Part shown: positions 48,772 through 58,348 of the stretch, piece by piece
How positions within the stretch are numbered: the first letter of the stretch is position 1
Layout of the letters: each line of letters opens with the position of its first letter
Assembly (NCBI RefSeq): GCF_012843705.1
Contig: NZ_JABAFQ010000001.1
Span: 124,001-188,000, forward strand
Origin: Fusobacterium sp. FSA-380-WT-3A
GTDB lineage: Bacteria; Fusobacteriota; Fusobacteriia; Fusobacteriales; Fusobacteriaceae
Direction: 5' to 3'
Length of the DNA stretch: 64,000 bases
The notes under the pieces: model-generated
Told to the model about the DNA's origin: nothing
Databases searched by the model: none
Seen by the model: only the letters and a program-made list of their open reading frames with translations
Program-made: the position numbers and the translations under genes

Positions 48772-50553
48772 ATGAAACAAGTAACAGTAGAAAGTTTAAA
48801 AGAATTAGTAAGAGCTGGTAGAGGATTAATCCCAGCAACAATGGTAATTAAAAATGGAACTCTTGTAAATGTTATGTCAAGTGAGATTTATAAAGCTGAT
48901 GTGGCTGTTTACAAAGATACAATAGTTGCCATAGGAAATGTAGAAGATTATATTGGAAAAGATACTGAAATAGTAGACGCTACAGGAAAATATATAACTC
49001 CTGGACTTATTGATGGACATATCCATAGTGAGTGTAGTAAATTAAGTATCACAAGTTATGCTAAAGCAGTAGTACCTTGTGGAACTACTAGTATGATATC
49101 TGGATTAGATGAATATATTTCTGTTGCAGGATTAGAAGGATTAAAAGAAATTTTTGATGAAATTGAAAAAAGTCCATTAAAAGTATTTTGGGGAGCTCCA
49201 CATCAAACTCCATATACAATTCCCCAATCAACAATAGCATGTAATTTCACAAAAGAAACTCATGAAGAAGTTCAAAAATGGAGTCAATGTTTTGGTGTTT
49301 GGGAAACAGTTAGAGAATTTATTCAAGAGGAAGATGAAAATACTTTAGGAGCTATTGTAGAAGCAAATAAAAATCGTTTACCAGTATTTGGTTGTGCACC
49401 AATGGCTAGAGGAAAAGAATTAAACGGTTACTTGTGTGGTGGAGTTCGTTTAGACCATGAAAGTTATGACCATGAAGAAGTAGTAGAAAAAATGAGAAAT
49501 GGAATGCATATGCTTATAAGAGAATCTTCTGTTACTCATTTCTTAAAAGAAAATATGAGAGCTGTAACAGAAGTTAATCCAGCTTTTGCTAGAAGAGTAA
49601 GTTTCTGTACTGATGACGTTACAGCAAGTGATGTATTAGAAAAAGGACATTTAGATAATGTAGTAAGACTTACAATAGAACAAGGAATAGACCCTATGAC
49701 AGCTATTCAAATGGCTACTATAAATAGTGCTGAAGCTTATAGAATAGACCACTTAATAGGTTCTGTAACTCCTGGAAAAATTGCTGATATATTATTAGTA
49801 GATAATTTAGAAAACTTTAAAGTAGATACAGTTATTACTAATGGAAAAATCGTGGCTAAAAATAAAAAACTTACATATGAATTAAAAGCACCAAAAAGAA
49901 GTTCAGTATTAACAAGTAAATTAAAATGTGACAAAGTAACAGGAGAAGACTTTAAATTTAAAGTTGCTCAAAAAGATGGAAAAGTTAAAGTTTTATCTAT
50001 GAATGTCATTGGACCTTTTGTAAGAAAAAGAAGAGATGCTATTCTTAATGTAGAAAATCATTTTGTTCAACCAGATGTAGAAAATGATGTTTTAATGGTA
50101 TCAGTTATAGAGAGATTTGGAAGAAATGGAAATAAATCTTTAGGATTCTGTTCTGGATGGAAATTGAAAAAAGGAGCTATGGCTTCTTCAGCAGCTCCAG
50201 ATGATAATAATATAGTTGTATTAGGAGCAAATCCAGAGGATATGGCTGTGGCCGTAAATCATTTAATTGAAAATGGTGGAGGACAAGTTGTAGTATGTGA
50301 TGGAAAAGTTATAGAATTTTTACCATTACCTGTTGGTGGAATTTGTAGTGATGATGAACCAGAAGAAATAGCAAGAATTGAAAAACTTTTATCTAAAGCA
50401 GCTAATGAATTAGGATGTGATTTACCAGAGCCATTAATGTATATGTTCTTCTTACCAATCACAGCAATTCCTGATTATGCAATTACAGATGTTGGACCTG
50501 TAGATTGTATAGCACTAAAAACATTTAACCCTATACTAGAAGAAAATTTATAA
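48772..50553 (+). CDS. adenine deaminase-like amidohydrolase, divergent paralogue
   Basis: A 593-residue paralogue of the Ade next to it (start ATG 48772; site GGAGGAAA). Overall architecture and C-terminal domain match Ade, including GLIDGHIHSECSK, RLDHES and CTDDVTASDVLEKGHLDN. The family loop DPHE is replaced by SGLDEY, and the metal-ligand histidine of the GHSP motif is cysteine here (FGCAPMARG). Retained Glu/His/Asp suggest a working metal site, but possibly on a different substrate. It lies first behind the structured leader, 29 bp before the canonical copy. Ade itself or a distinct purine/pterin-type deaminase are both possible. Confidence 0.75.
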   Translation: MKQVTVESLKELVRAGRGLIPATMVIKNGTLVNVMSSEIYKADVAVYKDTIVAIGNVEDYIGKDTEIVDATGKYITPGLIDGHIHSECSKLSITSYAKAVVPCGTTSMISGLDEYISVAGLEGLKEIFDEIEKSPLKVFWGAPHQTPYTIPQSTIACNFTKETHEEVQKWSQCFGVWETVREFIQEEDENTLGAIVEANKNRLPVFGCAPMARGKELNGYLCGGVRLDHESYDHEEVVEKMRNGMHMLIRESSVTHFLKENMRAVTEVNPAFARRVSFCTDDVTASDVLEKGHLDNVVRLTIEQGIDPMTAIQMATINSAEAYRIDHLIGSVTPGKIADILLVDNLENFKVDTVITNGKIVAKNKKLTYELKAPKRSSVLTSKLKCDKVTGEDFKFKVAQKDGKVKVLSMNVIGPFVRKRRDAILNVENHFVQPDVENDVLMVSVIERFGRNGNKSLGFCSGWKLKKGAMASSAAPDDNNIVVLGANPEDMAVAVNHLIENGGGQVVVCDGKVIEFLPLPVGGICSDDEPEEIARIEKLLSKAANELGCDLPEPLMYMFFLPITAIPDYAITDVGPVDCIALKTFNPILEENL

Positions 50554-50582
50554 TAATTTATAATATTTTTTAGGAGGATAAA

Positions 50583-52316
50583 ATGACTAAAGAAATTTTA
50601 AAGAAACTTGTTGATGTTGCTGCTGGAAGAGTACCAGCCGATTTAGTTATAAAAAATTGTAGAGTTGTAGATGTATATTCTTCAAAAATTATTGAAGGAG
50701 ATATAGCTGTTGTAGAGGGATTAATTGCTGGAGTAGGAAGTTATCAAGGAAAAGAAACTATAGATGGGTGTGGAAAATATGCTACACCTGGTTTTATAGA
50801 TAGTCATATTCATATAGAATCATCTTATGTTTCTCCAGAAGAGATTGGAAGACTTTTAGTGCCTCATGGAGGAACTTGTATAATAGCTGACCCACATGAA
50901 ATAGTAAATGTTTGTGGAATAAATGGTTTAGATTATATGATGGAAGCTGCTAAAAATACAGTGTTAGATATAAAATATATGATTCCATCTTGTGTTCCAT
51001 GTACTCCATTTGAAAATGCTGGAGCTATTATAAATGCTAAGGAAATGAAAGAACCAATCTTAAGAGACAATGTTTTAGGACTTGGAGAACTTATGAATTT
51101 CCCAGGAGTAGTGGCAGCTGATAGTGATATTTTAGATAAAGTTATGGTAGCTAAAGAATCTAATAAATTAATAGATGGACATAGCCCAAGTCTTTTTGGA
51201 AATAATCTAAATGCTTATGCTTCTGTTGGAGTAAGAACAGACCATGAGTGTGCAACAGTTGAAGATTTAGAGGATAGAATTTCAAGAGGAATTTATGTTT
51301 TACTAAGACAAGGTTCAGCTTGTCATGATTTAAGAAATTTATTAAAAGGTGTTACTAAAGAAAATAGTAGAAGATGTTTATTATGTTCTGATGATAGACA
51401 ACCAAAAACAATATTAGAATTAGGACATTTAGATAATCATTTACAAATTTGTGTAGAAGAGGGAATTGACCCAATAACAGCTATTCAAATGGCCACAATA
51501 AATGCTGCTGAATGTTTTAGATTAAATGATAGAGGAGCTATTGCTCCAGGTCTTCGTGCTGATATAGTATTATTAGAAGATTTAAAAGATTTCAAAGTTA
51601 CAAATGTTTTTATAGAAGGAAAAGAAGTTGCAAGAGATGGAAAATATCTTTTAGAAACTAAAAAATATGATACTAGCTCTGTTAGAGGAAGTATGCATGT
51701 TAAAGATTTCTCTATTGAAAAATTAAAACTTAATTTAAAATCAAATAAAGTACATATAATTGATATTTTACCAGGAGGGGTTGTTACAAAGAAAAGTATA
51801 GCTGAAATTACTCTTGATGAAAATAATGATTTTGTATTTGAAGAAGAAAAAGATATAGTAAAAGTTGCTGTAATAGAAAGACATAAAAATACAGGAAATG
51901 TAGCAGTAGGATTTTTAAGAGGATATGGAATTAAAAAAGGAGCTGTAGCTTTATCAGTAGCCCATGATTCTCATAATATAATTGTTGTAGGAACAAGTAA
52001 TGAAGAGATGACTCTTGCTGTTGAAAAGTTAATAGAACAAGAGGGAGGAGTTATTTTAGTAAAAGGTAATGAAGTAATAGAAAGTATGCCTATGCCAATA
52101 GCTGGTCTTATGAGTGACCAACCAGGAGAATGGGTAGATAAAAAACTTACTTCACTTCATGAAAAAGCTTATGAAGAATTAGGAATTCATGGAAATGTTG
52201 AACCTGTAATGACTTTATGTTTTATGTCTTTAATAGTTATCCCAGAAATAAAAATAACTGATAGAGGACTTTTTGATGTTTTAAAATTTGATTTTATTAG
52301 TTTAGAGGCAGAATAA
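50583..52316 (+). CDS. ade: adenine deaminase
   Basis: Metal-dependent deamination of adenine to hypoxanthine in purine salvage. The 577 residues have all the Ade motifs: PGFIDSHIHIESSYVSPEE (near 69-87), IIADPHEIVNVCGINGLDYM (near 101-120), GLGELMNFPGV (near 165), IDGHSPSLFG (near 197), VRTDHECAT (near 218) and LLCSDDRQPKTILELGHLDN (near 268). The AGGAGG site is ideal. It is the canonical member of a tandem pair and is followed by an NCS2 permease, so the operon imports and deaminates nucleobases. Confidence 0.95.
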   Translation: MTKEILKKLVDVAAGRVPADLVIKNCRVVDVYSSKIIEGDIAVVEGLIAGVGSYQGKETIDGCGKYATPGFIDSHIHIESSYVSPEEIGRLLVPHGGTCIIADPHEIVNVCGINGLDYMMEAAKNTVLDIKYMIPSCVPCTPFENAGAIINAKEMKEPILRDNVLGLGELMNFPGVVAADSDILDKVMVAKESNKLIDGHSPSLFGNNLNAYASVGVRTDHECATVEDLEDRISRGIYVLLRQGSACHDLRNLLKGVTKENSRRCLLCSDDRQPKTILELGHLDNHLQICVEEGIDPITAIQMATINAAECFRLNDRGAIAPGLRADIVLLEDLKDFKVTNVFIEGKEVARDGKYLLETKKYDTSSVRGSMHVKDFSIEKLKLNLKSNKVHIIDILPGGVVTKKSIAEITLDENNDFVFEEEKDIVKVAVIERHKNTGNVAVGFLRGYGIKKGAVALSVAHDSHNIIVVGTSNEEMTLAVEKLIEQEGGVILVKGNEVIESMPMPIAGLMSDQPGEWVDKKLTSLHEKAYEELGIHGNVEPVMTLCFMSLIVIPEIKITDRGLFDVLKFDFISLEAE

Positions 52317-52348
52317 ATTTAGATTTTCATAAGGAGAAATAAAAAATA

Positions 52349-53911
52349 ATGATAGATAATTGCAAAATACCATGGTTTAAAAAAGGAGATATAGGAGCTC
52401 TTACATATGTTGTTACAAATAATATTATAAACTATCTTATAGTAATTGCTACTTTATCAGGAGTTTTGGGATGGCCAAATGAAATAGTTTATGGAGAAGT
52501 TATCCCTGGAATGTCAATAGGATTAGCTTTAAGTTGTATTTATTATGTTTATATGGCTATGAAATTAGCTAAAAAAGAGGGAAGAAATGATGTAACAGCT
52601 CTTCCATCAGGAGTATCAACTCCAGCAATGTTTGTTATTTTATATGGTGTCATAATGCCACTTCATTATGCTTTAGGTGACCCTCAACTTACATGGTCAG
52701 CAGCTGTGGCAGCCTGTTTTATAGGTGGAATTGTTGAATTTTCAGGTGGATTTATAGGTCCTTGGATGAAAAATAATATTCCTCGTGCTGCTCTTTTAGG
52801 AACAGTTGCTGGAATAGGGTTTATTTGGATGGCTACTCAAGGATTATTTGATATATTTAGTGACCCTGTTGTAGGATTTCCAATTTTTATAGTTGCTATG
52901 GTAGGATTATTTGGTGGATATTTATTTCCTAAAAAACTTCCACCTTTAGTAGTGGCTGTTGTTGGTGGAGTAGTTTATGCTTTTTGTTTAGGAAGAACTC
53001 AAATAGATTTTACAGGAGTTGGATTTTATTTTCCTAACCCAGTAAATACTATTCAAAATTTAATAAATGGATTTACTATAGTTGCTCCATATTTAACAAT
53101 TATAATTCCTATTGAGATTTATAATTTTGTTGAAACAATGGATAATGTTGAGGCAGCTAATGCAGCTGGAGATAATTATAGTGTAAGAGAAGCTCAATTT
53201 GCTGATGGAATTTGTACTATGGTTTCAGCTTTATTTGGAGGGGTTGTACCTAATACAGTTTGGTTAGGTCATGCTGGACTTAAAAAAGCTGATGCTGGAA
53301 TAGGATTTTCGTTAGTATCAGGATTAATCTTTTTTGTGGCTGGAGTATTTGGACTATTTACTTTCTTTAGTGAGTTAGTTCCACCGGCTATATGTGGAAT
53401 AACTTATTTATGGTGTGCTGTTATAATGGTTTCACAAGCATTTAGAGTATGTGAAGGAAAATATTTTGCTGCTATTACAGTATCAATGGTTCCACCAGTA
53501 GCTGATTTCCTATTTACTCAAATAACAGGTTCTATAGGACTTGCTAATATTTGGACAGAAGTTACAGCTTCTGGAGTAAATGGATATAATCCAGAAGTGA
53601 CTACTATGATAATGAATGCTGGTGTTATGTGGAGAGGAATTCCAGAAGTAAAAGCTGGAGCAATTATTGTTGGAATTTTAGCTGGAGCTATGACAGCTTT
53701 TATAATAGATAGAAAATTAGATAAAGCAGCAATAACAATGTTAGTGGCTGCTGTGTTATCTCTATTTGGATTTGTTCATAGTGCTTCTTTAGGATTTTAT
53801 CCTTCATCTCAATTTGTTTTAGGATATATAATATCAGCAGTATTATTATTTGTTTTACATATTGGAAGTAAAAGTTGGTTAGAATCTCAAGATAATTTTG
53901 ATTATGTATAA
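52349..53911 (+). CDS. NCS2 family nucleobase permease
   Basis: Polytopic permease of 520 residues with about fourteen membrane segments, resembling NCS2/xanthine-uracil transporters. ALPSGVSTPAMFVILYGVIM (near 84-103) matches the family TM3 region, and VETMDNVEAANAAGDNY (near 266) is the TM8 substrate-binding region with the glutamate of NCS2 proteins. VPNTVWLGHAGLKKADAGIG follows (near 304). The site AAGGAG is 12 nt from ATG 52349, longer than usual. Last in the ade operon: it most likely brings in adenine or hypoxanthine. Confidence 0.87.
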   Translation: MIDNCKIPWFKKGDIGALTYVVTNNIINYLIVIATLSGVLGWPNEIVYGEVIPGMSIGLALSCIYYVYMAMKLAKKEGRNDVTALPSGVSTPAMFVILYGVIMPLHYALGDPQLTWSAAVAACFIGGIVEFSGGFIGPWMKNNIPRAALLGTVAGIGFIWMATQGLFDIFSDPVVGFPIFIVAMVGLFGGYLFPKKLPPLVVAVVGGVVYAFCLGRTQIDFTGVGFYFPNPVNTIQNLINGFTIVAPYLTIIIPIEIYNFVETMDNVEAANAAGDNYSVREAQFADGICTMVSALFGGVVPNTVWLGHAGLKKADAGIGFSLVSGLIFFVAGVFGLFTFFSELVPPAICGITYLWCAVIMVSQAFRVCEGKYFAAITVSMVPPVADFLFTQITGSIGLANIWTEVTASGVNGYNPEVTTMIMNAGVMWRGIPEVKAGAIIVGILAGAMTAFIIDRKLDKAAITMLVAAVLSLFGFVHSASLGFYPSSQFVLGYIISAVLLFVLHIGSKSWLESQDNFDYV

Positions 53912-53947
53912 TAATTTAATAATAAATTTTGGGGAATAGATTTAAAT

Positions 53948-53990
53948 TAAGGATTGATTTCTATAATTTATAGGAATCAGTCCTTTTATC
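53948..53990 (+). terminator. ade operon terminator
   Basis: AAGGATTGATTTCTATA pairs with TATAGGAATCAGTCCTT around a short loop (with a G-U pair), followed by TTATCATTTT, 36 bp after the permease stop. Confidence 0.8.
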
Positions 53991-54222
53991 ATTTTATAAA
54001 AAATTATTATTAATAATATTTTTAATTATTTTGATTTTAAATATTAAAAATAATAAAAAAGAATTTTAAATTTTTATATAAAATAAAGTATAATATATTA
54101 TAAATTTTTTAATATAGATAAGTAGAAAATATGATTTAAAAATTCAAAAAAATATTTTTTTTGTAAAAATAATACTTGCTATTAAAAAGATAATATATTA
54201 CAATATAAATAAGAGGAAGAAA
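53991..54222. other. AT-rich intergenic region upstream of queH
   Basis: About 230 bp of nearly pure A/T. A TATAAT box at 54089-54094 without a convincing -35 is the best promoter candidate for queH. No gene, repeat or structured RNA is recognised. Confidence 0.4.
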
Positions 54223-54882
54223 ATGGTAAAAATAAACTATGAATTGAAAATGACAGAACAATTAAAGAATATAGAAAATTCTGAAAAAAAACCAAAACTT
54301 TTACTTCATGCTTGTTGTGCTCCTTGTAGTACGATGGTAATAGAAACTTTAAAAAATTATTTTGATATCTCAATATTTTTTTATAATCCTAATATAACAG
54401 AGAAAGATGAATATATCTTAAGACTTGAAGAGATGAAAAAATATATTTGTGATATAGGTGAGAATATTAAAGTAATAGAAGGAAGATATAATGTTGTAGA
54501 AGATTTTTTTGCTAAAGTAAAAGGCTTTGAAAATTGTAAAGAGGGTGGAGAAAGATGTTATAAATGTTATTCTCTTAGAATGGGAGAAACAGCAAAATTT
54601 GCATCTGAAAATGATTTTGATTATTTTACAACAGTATTATCAATCAGTCCTCTAAAAAAAGCAAATTGGATAAATGAAATTGGAGAAGATTTAGGAAAAA
54701 AATATTCTATAAACTTTTTGTATGGGGATTTTAAAAAGAAAGGAAGATACCAAGAAGGAATTAAAATCTCTCATAAATATAATTTATATAGACAAGATTA
54801 TTGTGGATGTATTTTTTCAAAAATGGAAGCCGAAAATTATAGAAAATCTAAATTAGAGGAAAAAAATAACAAAAATGAATAA
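54223..54882 (+). CDS. queH: epoxyqueuosine reductase QueH
   Basis: Final step of tRNA queuosine synthesis, reducing epoxyqueuosine. The 219-residue DUF208 protein carries the iron-sulphur/metal cysteines LLHACCAPCSTMVIE (near 26-40), ERCYKCYSLRMGETA (near 106-120) and YRQDYCGCIFS (near 190-200). This is the cobalamin-independent enzyme that replaces QueG in many anaerobes. Site AGAGGAAG. It overlaps the next gene by 8 bp, implying translational coupling with the radical SAM protein. Confidence 0.94.
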   Translation: MVKINYELKMTEQLKNIENSEKKPKLLLHACCAPCSTMVIETLKNYFDISIFFYNPNITEKDEYILRLEEMKKYICDIGENIKVIEGRYNVVEDFFAKVKGFENCKEGGERCYKCYSLRMGETAKFASENDFDYFTTVLSISPLKKANWINEIGEDLGKKYSINFLYGDFKKKGRYQEGIKISHKYNLYRQDYCGCIFSKMEAENYRKSKLEEKNNKNE

Positions 54883-55810
54883 TAATAGATTTTATAAACT
54901 TAATAATTTTTTTAAAAATAACTTCAGAGAAAAAATATATAAAGTTTCTTTAGATGGTGGTTTTACTTGTCCAAATAGAGACGGTAAAATTTCAAGAGAA
55001 GGATGTTTATTTTGCAGTGATTCTGGAAGTGGAGAATTTACTGGAAGTAGATGTAAAAGTATAAGAGAACAAATAGACGAGCAATTAGATTTTATGAAAA
55101 ATAAAATAAAAGATGAAAAAGTAATTGCTTATTTTCAAAATTTTACCAATACCTATGATAGTGTTGAAAATTTAAGAAAAAAATATTATGAAGCTTTAGA
55201 GCATCCAAAAGTGATAGGGATAGCTATAGCTACAAGACCTGATTGTCTTTCTTTGAAAATTATAGAACTTTTGAATGAAATTAATAAAAAAACATTTCTT
55301 TGGGTAGAATTAGGACTTCAAACTGCTAATGATGAAATAGCTAAGATTATTAATAGAGGTTACAAACTAGACTGTTATTTAGAAGCTACAAAAAATTTAA
55401 GAGAAAAAAATATAAAATTTGTTACTCATATGATAGTTGGATTACCTAATGAAACAAAAGAAGATTTATATAAAACTATTGAAATTATAAATTCTGTTAA
55501 ATCTTGGGGAATAAAAATTCATTTATTATATATTTTAAAAAATAGTAAACTATTGAAATATTATGAAAAATATCCTTTTAAAATTTATACTCAAAATGAG
55601 TATACAGATATAGTTATAGAATTATTGGAGAGGTTGGATTCAAATATAGTTGTACATAGACTTACAGGAGATGCTAAAAAAGAAGATTTATTTGAACCAA
55701 AATGGAGTTCAAATAAAAGAGGAATTCTTAATGAGATAGAAAAAAAATTAAAAAGTAGAGATACATTCCAAAGCAAAAAAATAGGAGGCAAAAATGAGTA
55801 TAATATTTAG
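54875..55810 (+). CDS. TIGR01212-type radical SAM protein
   Basis: A 311-residue radical SAM protein. The cluster region is GGFTCPNRDGKISREGCLFC (near 28-47) with a CxxxxxxxxxCxxC-type arrangement typical of the YhcC/TIGR01212 family rather than CxxxCxxC. Then SGSGEFTGSR, YFQNFTNTYDS (near 88) and GIAIATRPDCLS. Family function is not established; relatives may act in RNA modification or anaerobic metabolism. It overlaps queH (8 bp) and the RpiR gene (17 bp), so all belong to one transcript. Confidence 0.9.
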   Translation: MNNNRFYKLNNFFKNNFREKIYKVSLDGGFTCPNRDGKISREGCLFCSDSGSGEFTGSRCKSIREQIDEQLDFMKNKIKDEKVIAYFQNFTNTYDSVENLRKKYYEALEHPKVIGIAIATRPDCLSLKIIELLNEINKKTFLWVELGLQTANDEIAKIINRGYKLDCYLEATKNLREKNIKFVTHMIVGLPNETKEDLYKTIEIINSVKSWGIKIHLLYILKNSKLLKYYEKYPFKIYTQNEYTDIVIELLERLDSNIVVHRLTGDAKKEDLFEPKWSSNKRGILNEIEKKLKSRDTFQSKKIGGKNEYNI

Positions 55811-56648
55811 AATAAACTCAGTAAAAGATAAATTTACATCTAAAGAAAAAGATATTTACAAATTTATTGTTGAAAATACAGATAAAATAATGTATATGAA
55901 TACTTATGAGATAGCAGAAAAATGTAATACAAGTCAAGCCTCTGTAGTAAGATTTGCAAAAAAATTAGGTTATTCTGGATTTCCAGAATTAAAAGTAGAT
56001 TTTAGTAAGGAACTTGGAAGAAGAGAGGCAAAAGAAAAAGTAACTTTTACATATGAAGATTTTTCTGAAAATGGAGAAATTCAAGATGTAATAAAAAATG
56101 TTATAAAAATTAATACAAGCATAATAGAAGATACTTATTCAATGATAGATATAGCAACTATTCAAGAAACAATTTTATCTATGAAAAAAGCTAGAAAAAT
56201 AATGATTGTAGGAGCTGGATATTCAGGAGTAGTAGCAAAAGACTTACATTATAAACTTTTGGAGTTGGGAATGAATTCAATTTGTGAAAAAGATTATCAT
56301 ACTCAATTAACTATTATTTCTACTTTAGAAGAAAATGATATTTTATTTGTTATATCTCAAAGTGGTAGAACATTGGAAATGTATCATCTTGTAGAGTTAG
56401 CAAAACAAAGAAAAATAAAAATAATTTCAGTTACTCAAAAAAGTGATAACCCTATAAAAAAATTGGCAGATATTCAAATTAATACTGTTATAGAAAAAAA
56501 TAATTTTAGGTCAACATCTTTATACTCTAGAATTTCACAACTTACAATAATAGATATAATATATGTATCATTAATTTCTGGTGACAAAAAATTGGCAGAA
56601 AAATATATTGGAGATGCCATTAAAATAGTTAGTAAATTTAAAATTTAA
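55794..56648 (+). CDS. MurR/RpiR family transcriptional regulator (amino-sugar)
   Basis: A 284-residue regulator with an N-terminal HTH_6 domain (TYEIAEKCNTSQASVVRFAK, near 36-55) and a C-terminal SIS sugar-phosphate domain (IMIVGAGYSGVVAKDLHYKL, then FVISQSGRTLEMYHLVELAK). It starts inside the end of the radical SAM gene (site ATAGGAGG) and ends 30 bp before nagB. It is thus the likely sensor of GlcNAc-6-P or GlcN-6-P controlling nagB. It is one of two RpiR proteins in the window; the other sits in the amino-acid island. Confidence 0.92.
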   Translation: MSIIFRINSVKDKFTSKEKDIYKFIVENTDKIMYMNTYEIAEKCNTSQASVVRFAKKLGYSGFPELKVDFSKELGRREAKEKVTFTYEDFSENGEIQDVIKNVIKINTSIIEDTYSMIDIATIQETILSMKKARKIMIVGAGYSGVVAKDLHYKLLELGMNSICEKDYHTQLTIISTLEENDILFVISQSGRTLEMYHLVELAKQRKIKIISVTQKSDNPIKKLADIQINTVIEKNNFRSTSLYSRISQLTIIDIIYVSLISGDKKLAEKYIGDAIKIVSKFKI

Positions 56649-56678
56649 TATAAACAAAATTTAGATAGGAGGATAATA

Positions 56679-57518
56679 ATGAGATTAATAATCACAGAAA
56701 AAAATATTGGAGACTGGGCTGCTGTACATGTAGCAAAAAGAATAATAGAGGCTAATCCTACACCAGAAAAACCTTTTGTTTTAGGTCTACCTACAGGAGG
56801 AACACCAGTTGGAATGTACAAAAGATTAGTTCAATTCTATAAAGATGGAATTTTATCTTTTGAAAATGTAGTAACATTTAATATGGACGAATATGTTGGA
56901 CTAGATAAAGATAATCCTCAAAGTTATTGGAGATATATGCATGATAATTTATTTGACCATGTAAATATTAAACCTGAAAATGTAAATATGTTAAATGGAA
57001 TGGTTAAAAATGAAGAAGAAGAAATTGAAGAGTGTAGAAGATATGAAGAAAAAATAGCTTCTTATGGAGGAATAGATTTATTTGTTGGAGGAATTGGACC
57101 AGATGGACATATTGCTTTCAATGAACCAGGTTCTTCTCTATCTTCAAGAACAAGAAGTAAAGAATTAACTAGAGATACTATAATAGCAAACTCTAGATTC
57201 TTCGGTGGAGATTTAACAAAAGTACCAAAAGTATCTTTAACTGTTGGAGTAGGAACTGTTATGGATGCTAAAGAAGTATTAATACTTGTAAATGGAGCTT
57301 CAAAAGCTAGAGCTTTACACTATGCAGTAGAAGAGGGAGTAAATCATATGTGGACAATATCAGCTCTTCAATTACATAGAAATGGAATAATAGTTTCTGA
57401 TGAAGATGCAACATTAGAGTTAAAAGTTGGAACATATAGATACTTTAAAGATATAGAAGCTAATAATCTAGATACAGATAAATTAATAGAAGAATTTTAT
57501 ACAAAATATAAAAAATAA
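56679..57518 (+). CDS. nagB: glucosamine-6-phosphate deaminase
   Basis: Isomerises and deaminates glucosamine-6-P to fructose-6-P and ammonia. The 279 residues include [16 protein letters not shown] (near 36-51), [18 protein letters not shown] (near 67-84, catalytic Asp), [20 protein letters not shown] (near 136-155, catalytic His) and [15 protein letters not shown]. Site AGGAGG. It acts after nagA, encoded 41 kb upstream, and lies directly behind an RpiR regulator. Slightly longer at the C-terminus than the shortest NagB forms, otherwise typical. Confidence 0.97.
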   Translation: MRLIITEKNIGDWAAVHVAKRIIEANPTPEKPFVLGLPTGGTPVGMYKRLVQFYKDGILSFENVVTFNMDEYVGLDKDNPQSYWRYMHDNLFDHVNIKPENVNMLNGMVKNEEEEIEECRRYEEKIASYGGIDLFVGGIGPDGHIAFNEPGSSLSSRTRSKELTRDTIIANSRFFGGDLTKVPKVSLTVGVGTVMDAKEVLILVNGASKARALHYAVEEGVNHMWTISALQLHRNGIIVSDEDATLELKVGTYRYFKDIEANNLDTDKLIEEFYTKYKK

Positions 57519-57542
57519 TAAAATTTCCTAAAAAACTTTTAT

Positions 57543-57582
57543 AAAGAGATATTGTAAAATTATACAGTATCTCTTTTTTTAT
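57543..57582 (+). terminator. nagB terminator
   Basis: AAAGAGATA pairs with TATCTCTTT around a 16-nt loop, followed by TTTTT, 24 bp after the nagB stop. Confidence 0.85.
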
Positions 57583-57672
57583 TAGAGGAAATTCTATAAA
57601 AATAAAATTAATACAAAAATTAAAAAAATTTTTTAGTACAATAAAATCTAACATCTGATTTTTTAAATTATG

Positions 57673-57681
57673 TGGTATAAT
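57673..57681 (+). promoter_or_regulatory. extended -10 promoter of the XRE regulator
   Basis: TGGTATAAT is an extended -10 box (TGnTATAAT) with no clear -35, giving a leader of roughly 150 nt. The same nonamer is found before leader copy A (45406-45414). Confidence 0.55.
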
Positions 57682-57789
57682 TAAAATAAATGGAACAATG
57701 AAATAAAATTGAAATAAATAATAAAAAAATAAAAGGTAAAAATAATAAAATGTAAATTTAAAGTTGCTAAAAAGTATGTATATAGTTGG

Positions 57790-57819
57790 TTGCATTTTGC
57801 AAAAAAATAAGTTATAACT
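57790..57819. promoter_or_regulatory. paired palindromes upstream of XRE gene, possible operator
   Basis: TTGCATTTTGCAA (57790-57802) and AGTTATAACT (57810-57819) are short palindromes within 50 bp of the XRE start. Autoregulation by the XRE protein is plausible but unsupported beyond position and symmetry. The rest of the 57583-57841 gap is AT-rich with no gene. Confidence 0.3.
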
Positions 57820-57841
57820 AAAATGGAGAAAGGAGGTATCT

Positions 57842-58342
57842 ATGAACTTTGGAAATAAAATACAAATTCAACGAAAAAGAAAAGGAATAACTCAAGAGGA
57901 GTTGGGAGAAAAATTAAATGTTTCTAGACAAACAATTACAAAATGGGAAGCTAATAAATCTTTTCCTGAGATAGAAAAGATAATAAAGCTTAGTTACTAT
58001 TTTAATGTAACAATAGACTATTTATTAAAAGATGAGATAGAAAATTATGAAGAAAATTTTTGTGAAATAGTAGAAAGAGTAGAAGATAAAAAGATAATAC
58101 CTAAAACAATTAAAGCTTTTTTATTTTTATTAGTTTTTAGTTTTATAGGAATAATGTATTTTTATGTTGATTCATTTATTCATCCAGTTACAATAACTGA
58201 TTGGGATGGAACTTATTATAAAGGTTTTTATGGATATCTTCATATTCATAATATAGAATATATTTTATATAGTTTGATTATATTATTTATTATTAGTTTA
58301 GGATATATTATAATTTATTTTCTAAAAATAAAACAAAAATAA
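57842..58342 (+). CDS. XRE-family regulator with two membrane helices
   Basis: A 166-residue protein. Residues 1-65 form an HTH_3/XRE DNA-binding domain (IQIQRKRKGITQEELGEKLN, VSRQTITKWEANKSFPEIEK, FNVTIDYLL). After a linker come two membrane segments (AFLFLLVFSFIGIMYFYV near 97 and YILYSLIILFIISLGYIIIY near 139). A membrane-tethered XRE protein like this could sense an envelope or extracellular signal. Strong site AAAGGAGG. It lies just before the A17-containing promoter, so it may control the immunity-type cluster. Confidence 0.82.
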   Translation: MNFGNKIQIQRKRKGITQEELGEKLNVSRQTITKWEANKSFPEIEKIIKLSYYFNVTIDYLLKDEIENYEENFCEIVERVEDKKIIPKTIKAFLFLLVFSFIGIMYFYVDSFIHPVTITDWDGTYYKGFYGYLHIHNIEYILYSLIILFIISLGYIIIYFLKIKQK

Positions 58343-58348
58343 AACATC

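Noticed and set aside
57460-57795. Minus-strand 111-codon open frame across the nagB terminator
   Set aside because: Phe/Ile/Leu-rich shadow running through a clear terminator and promoter region.
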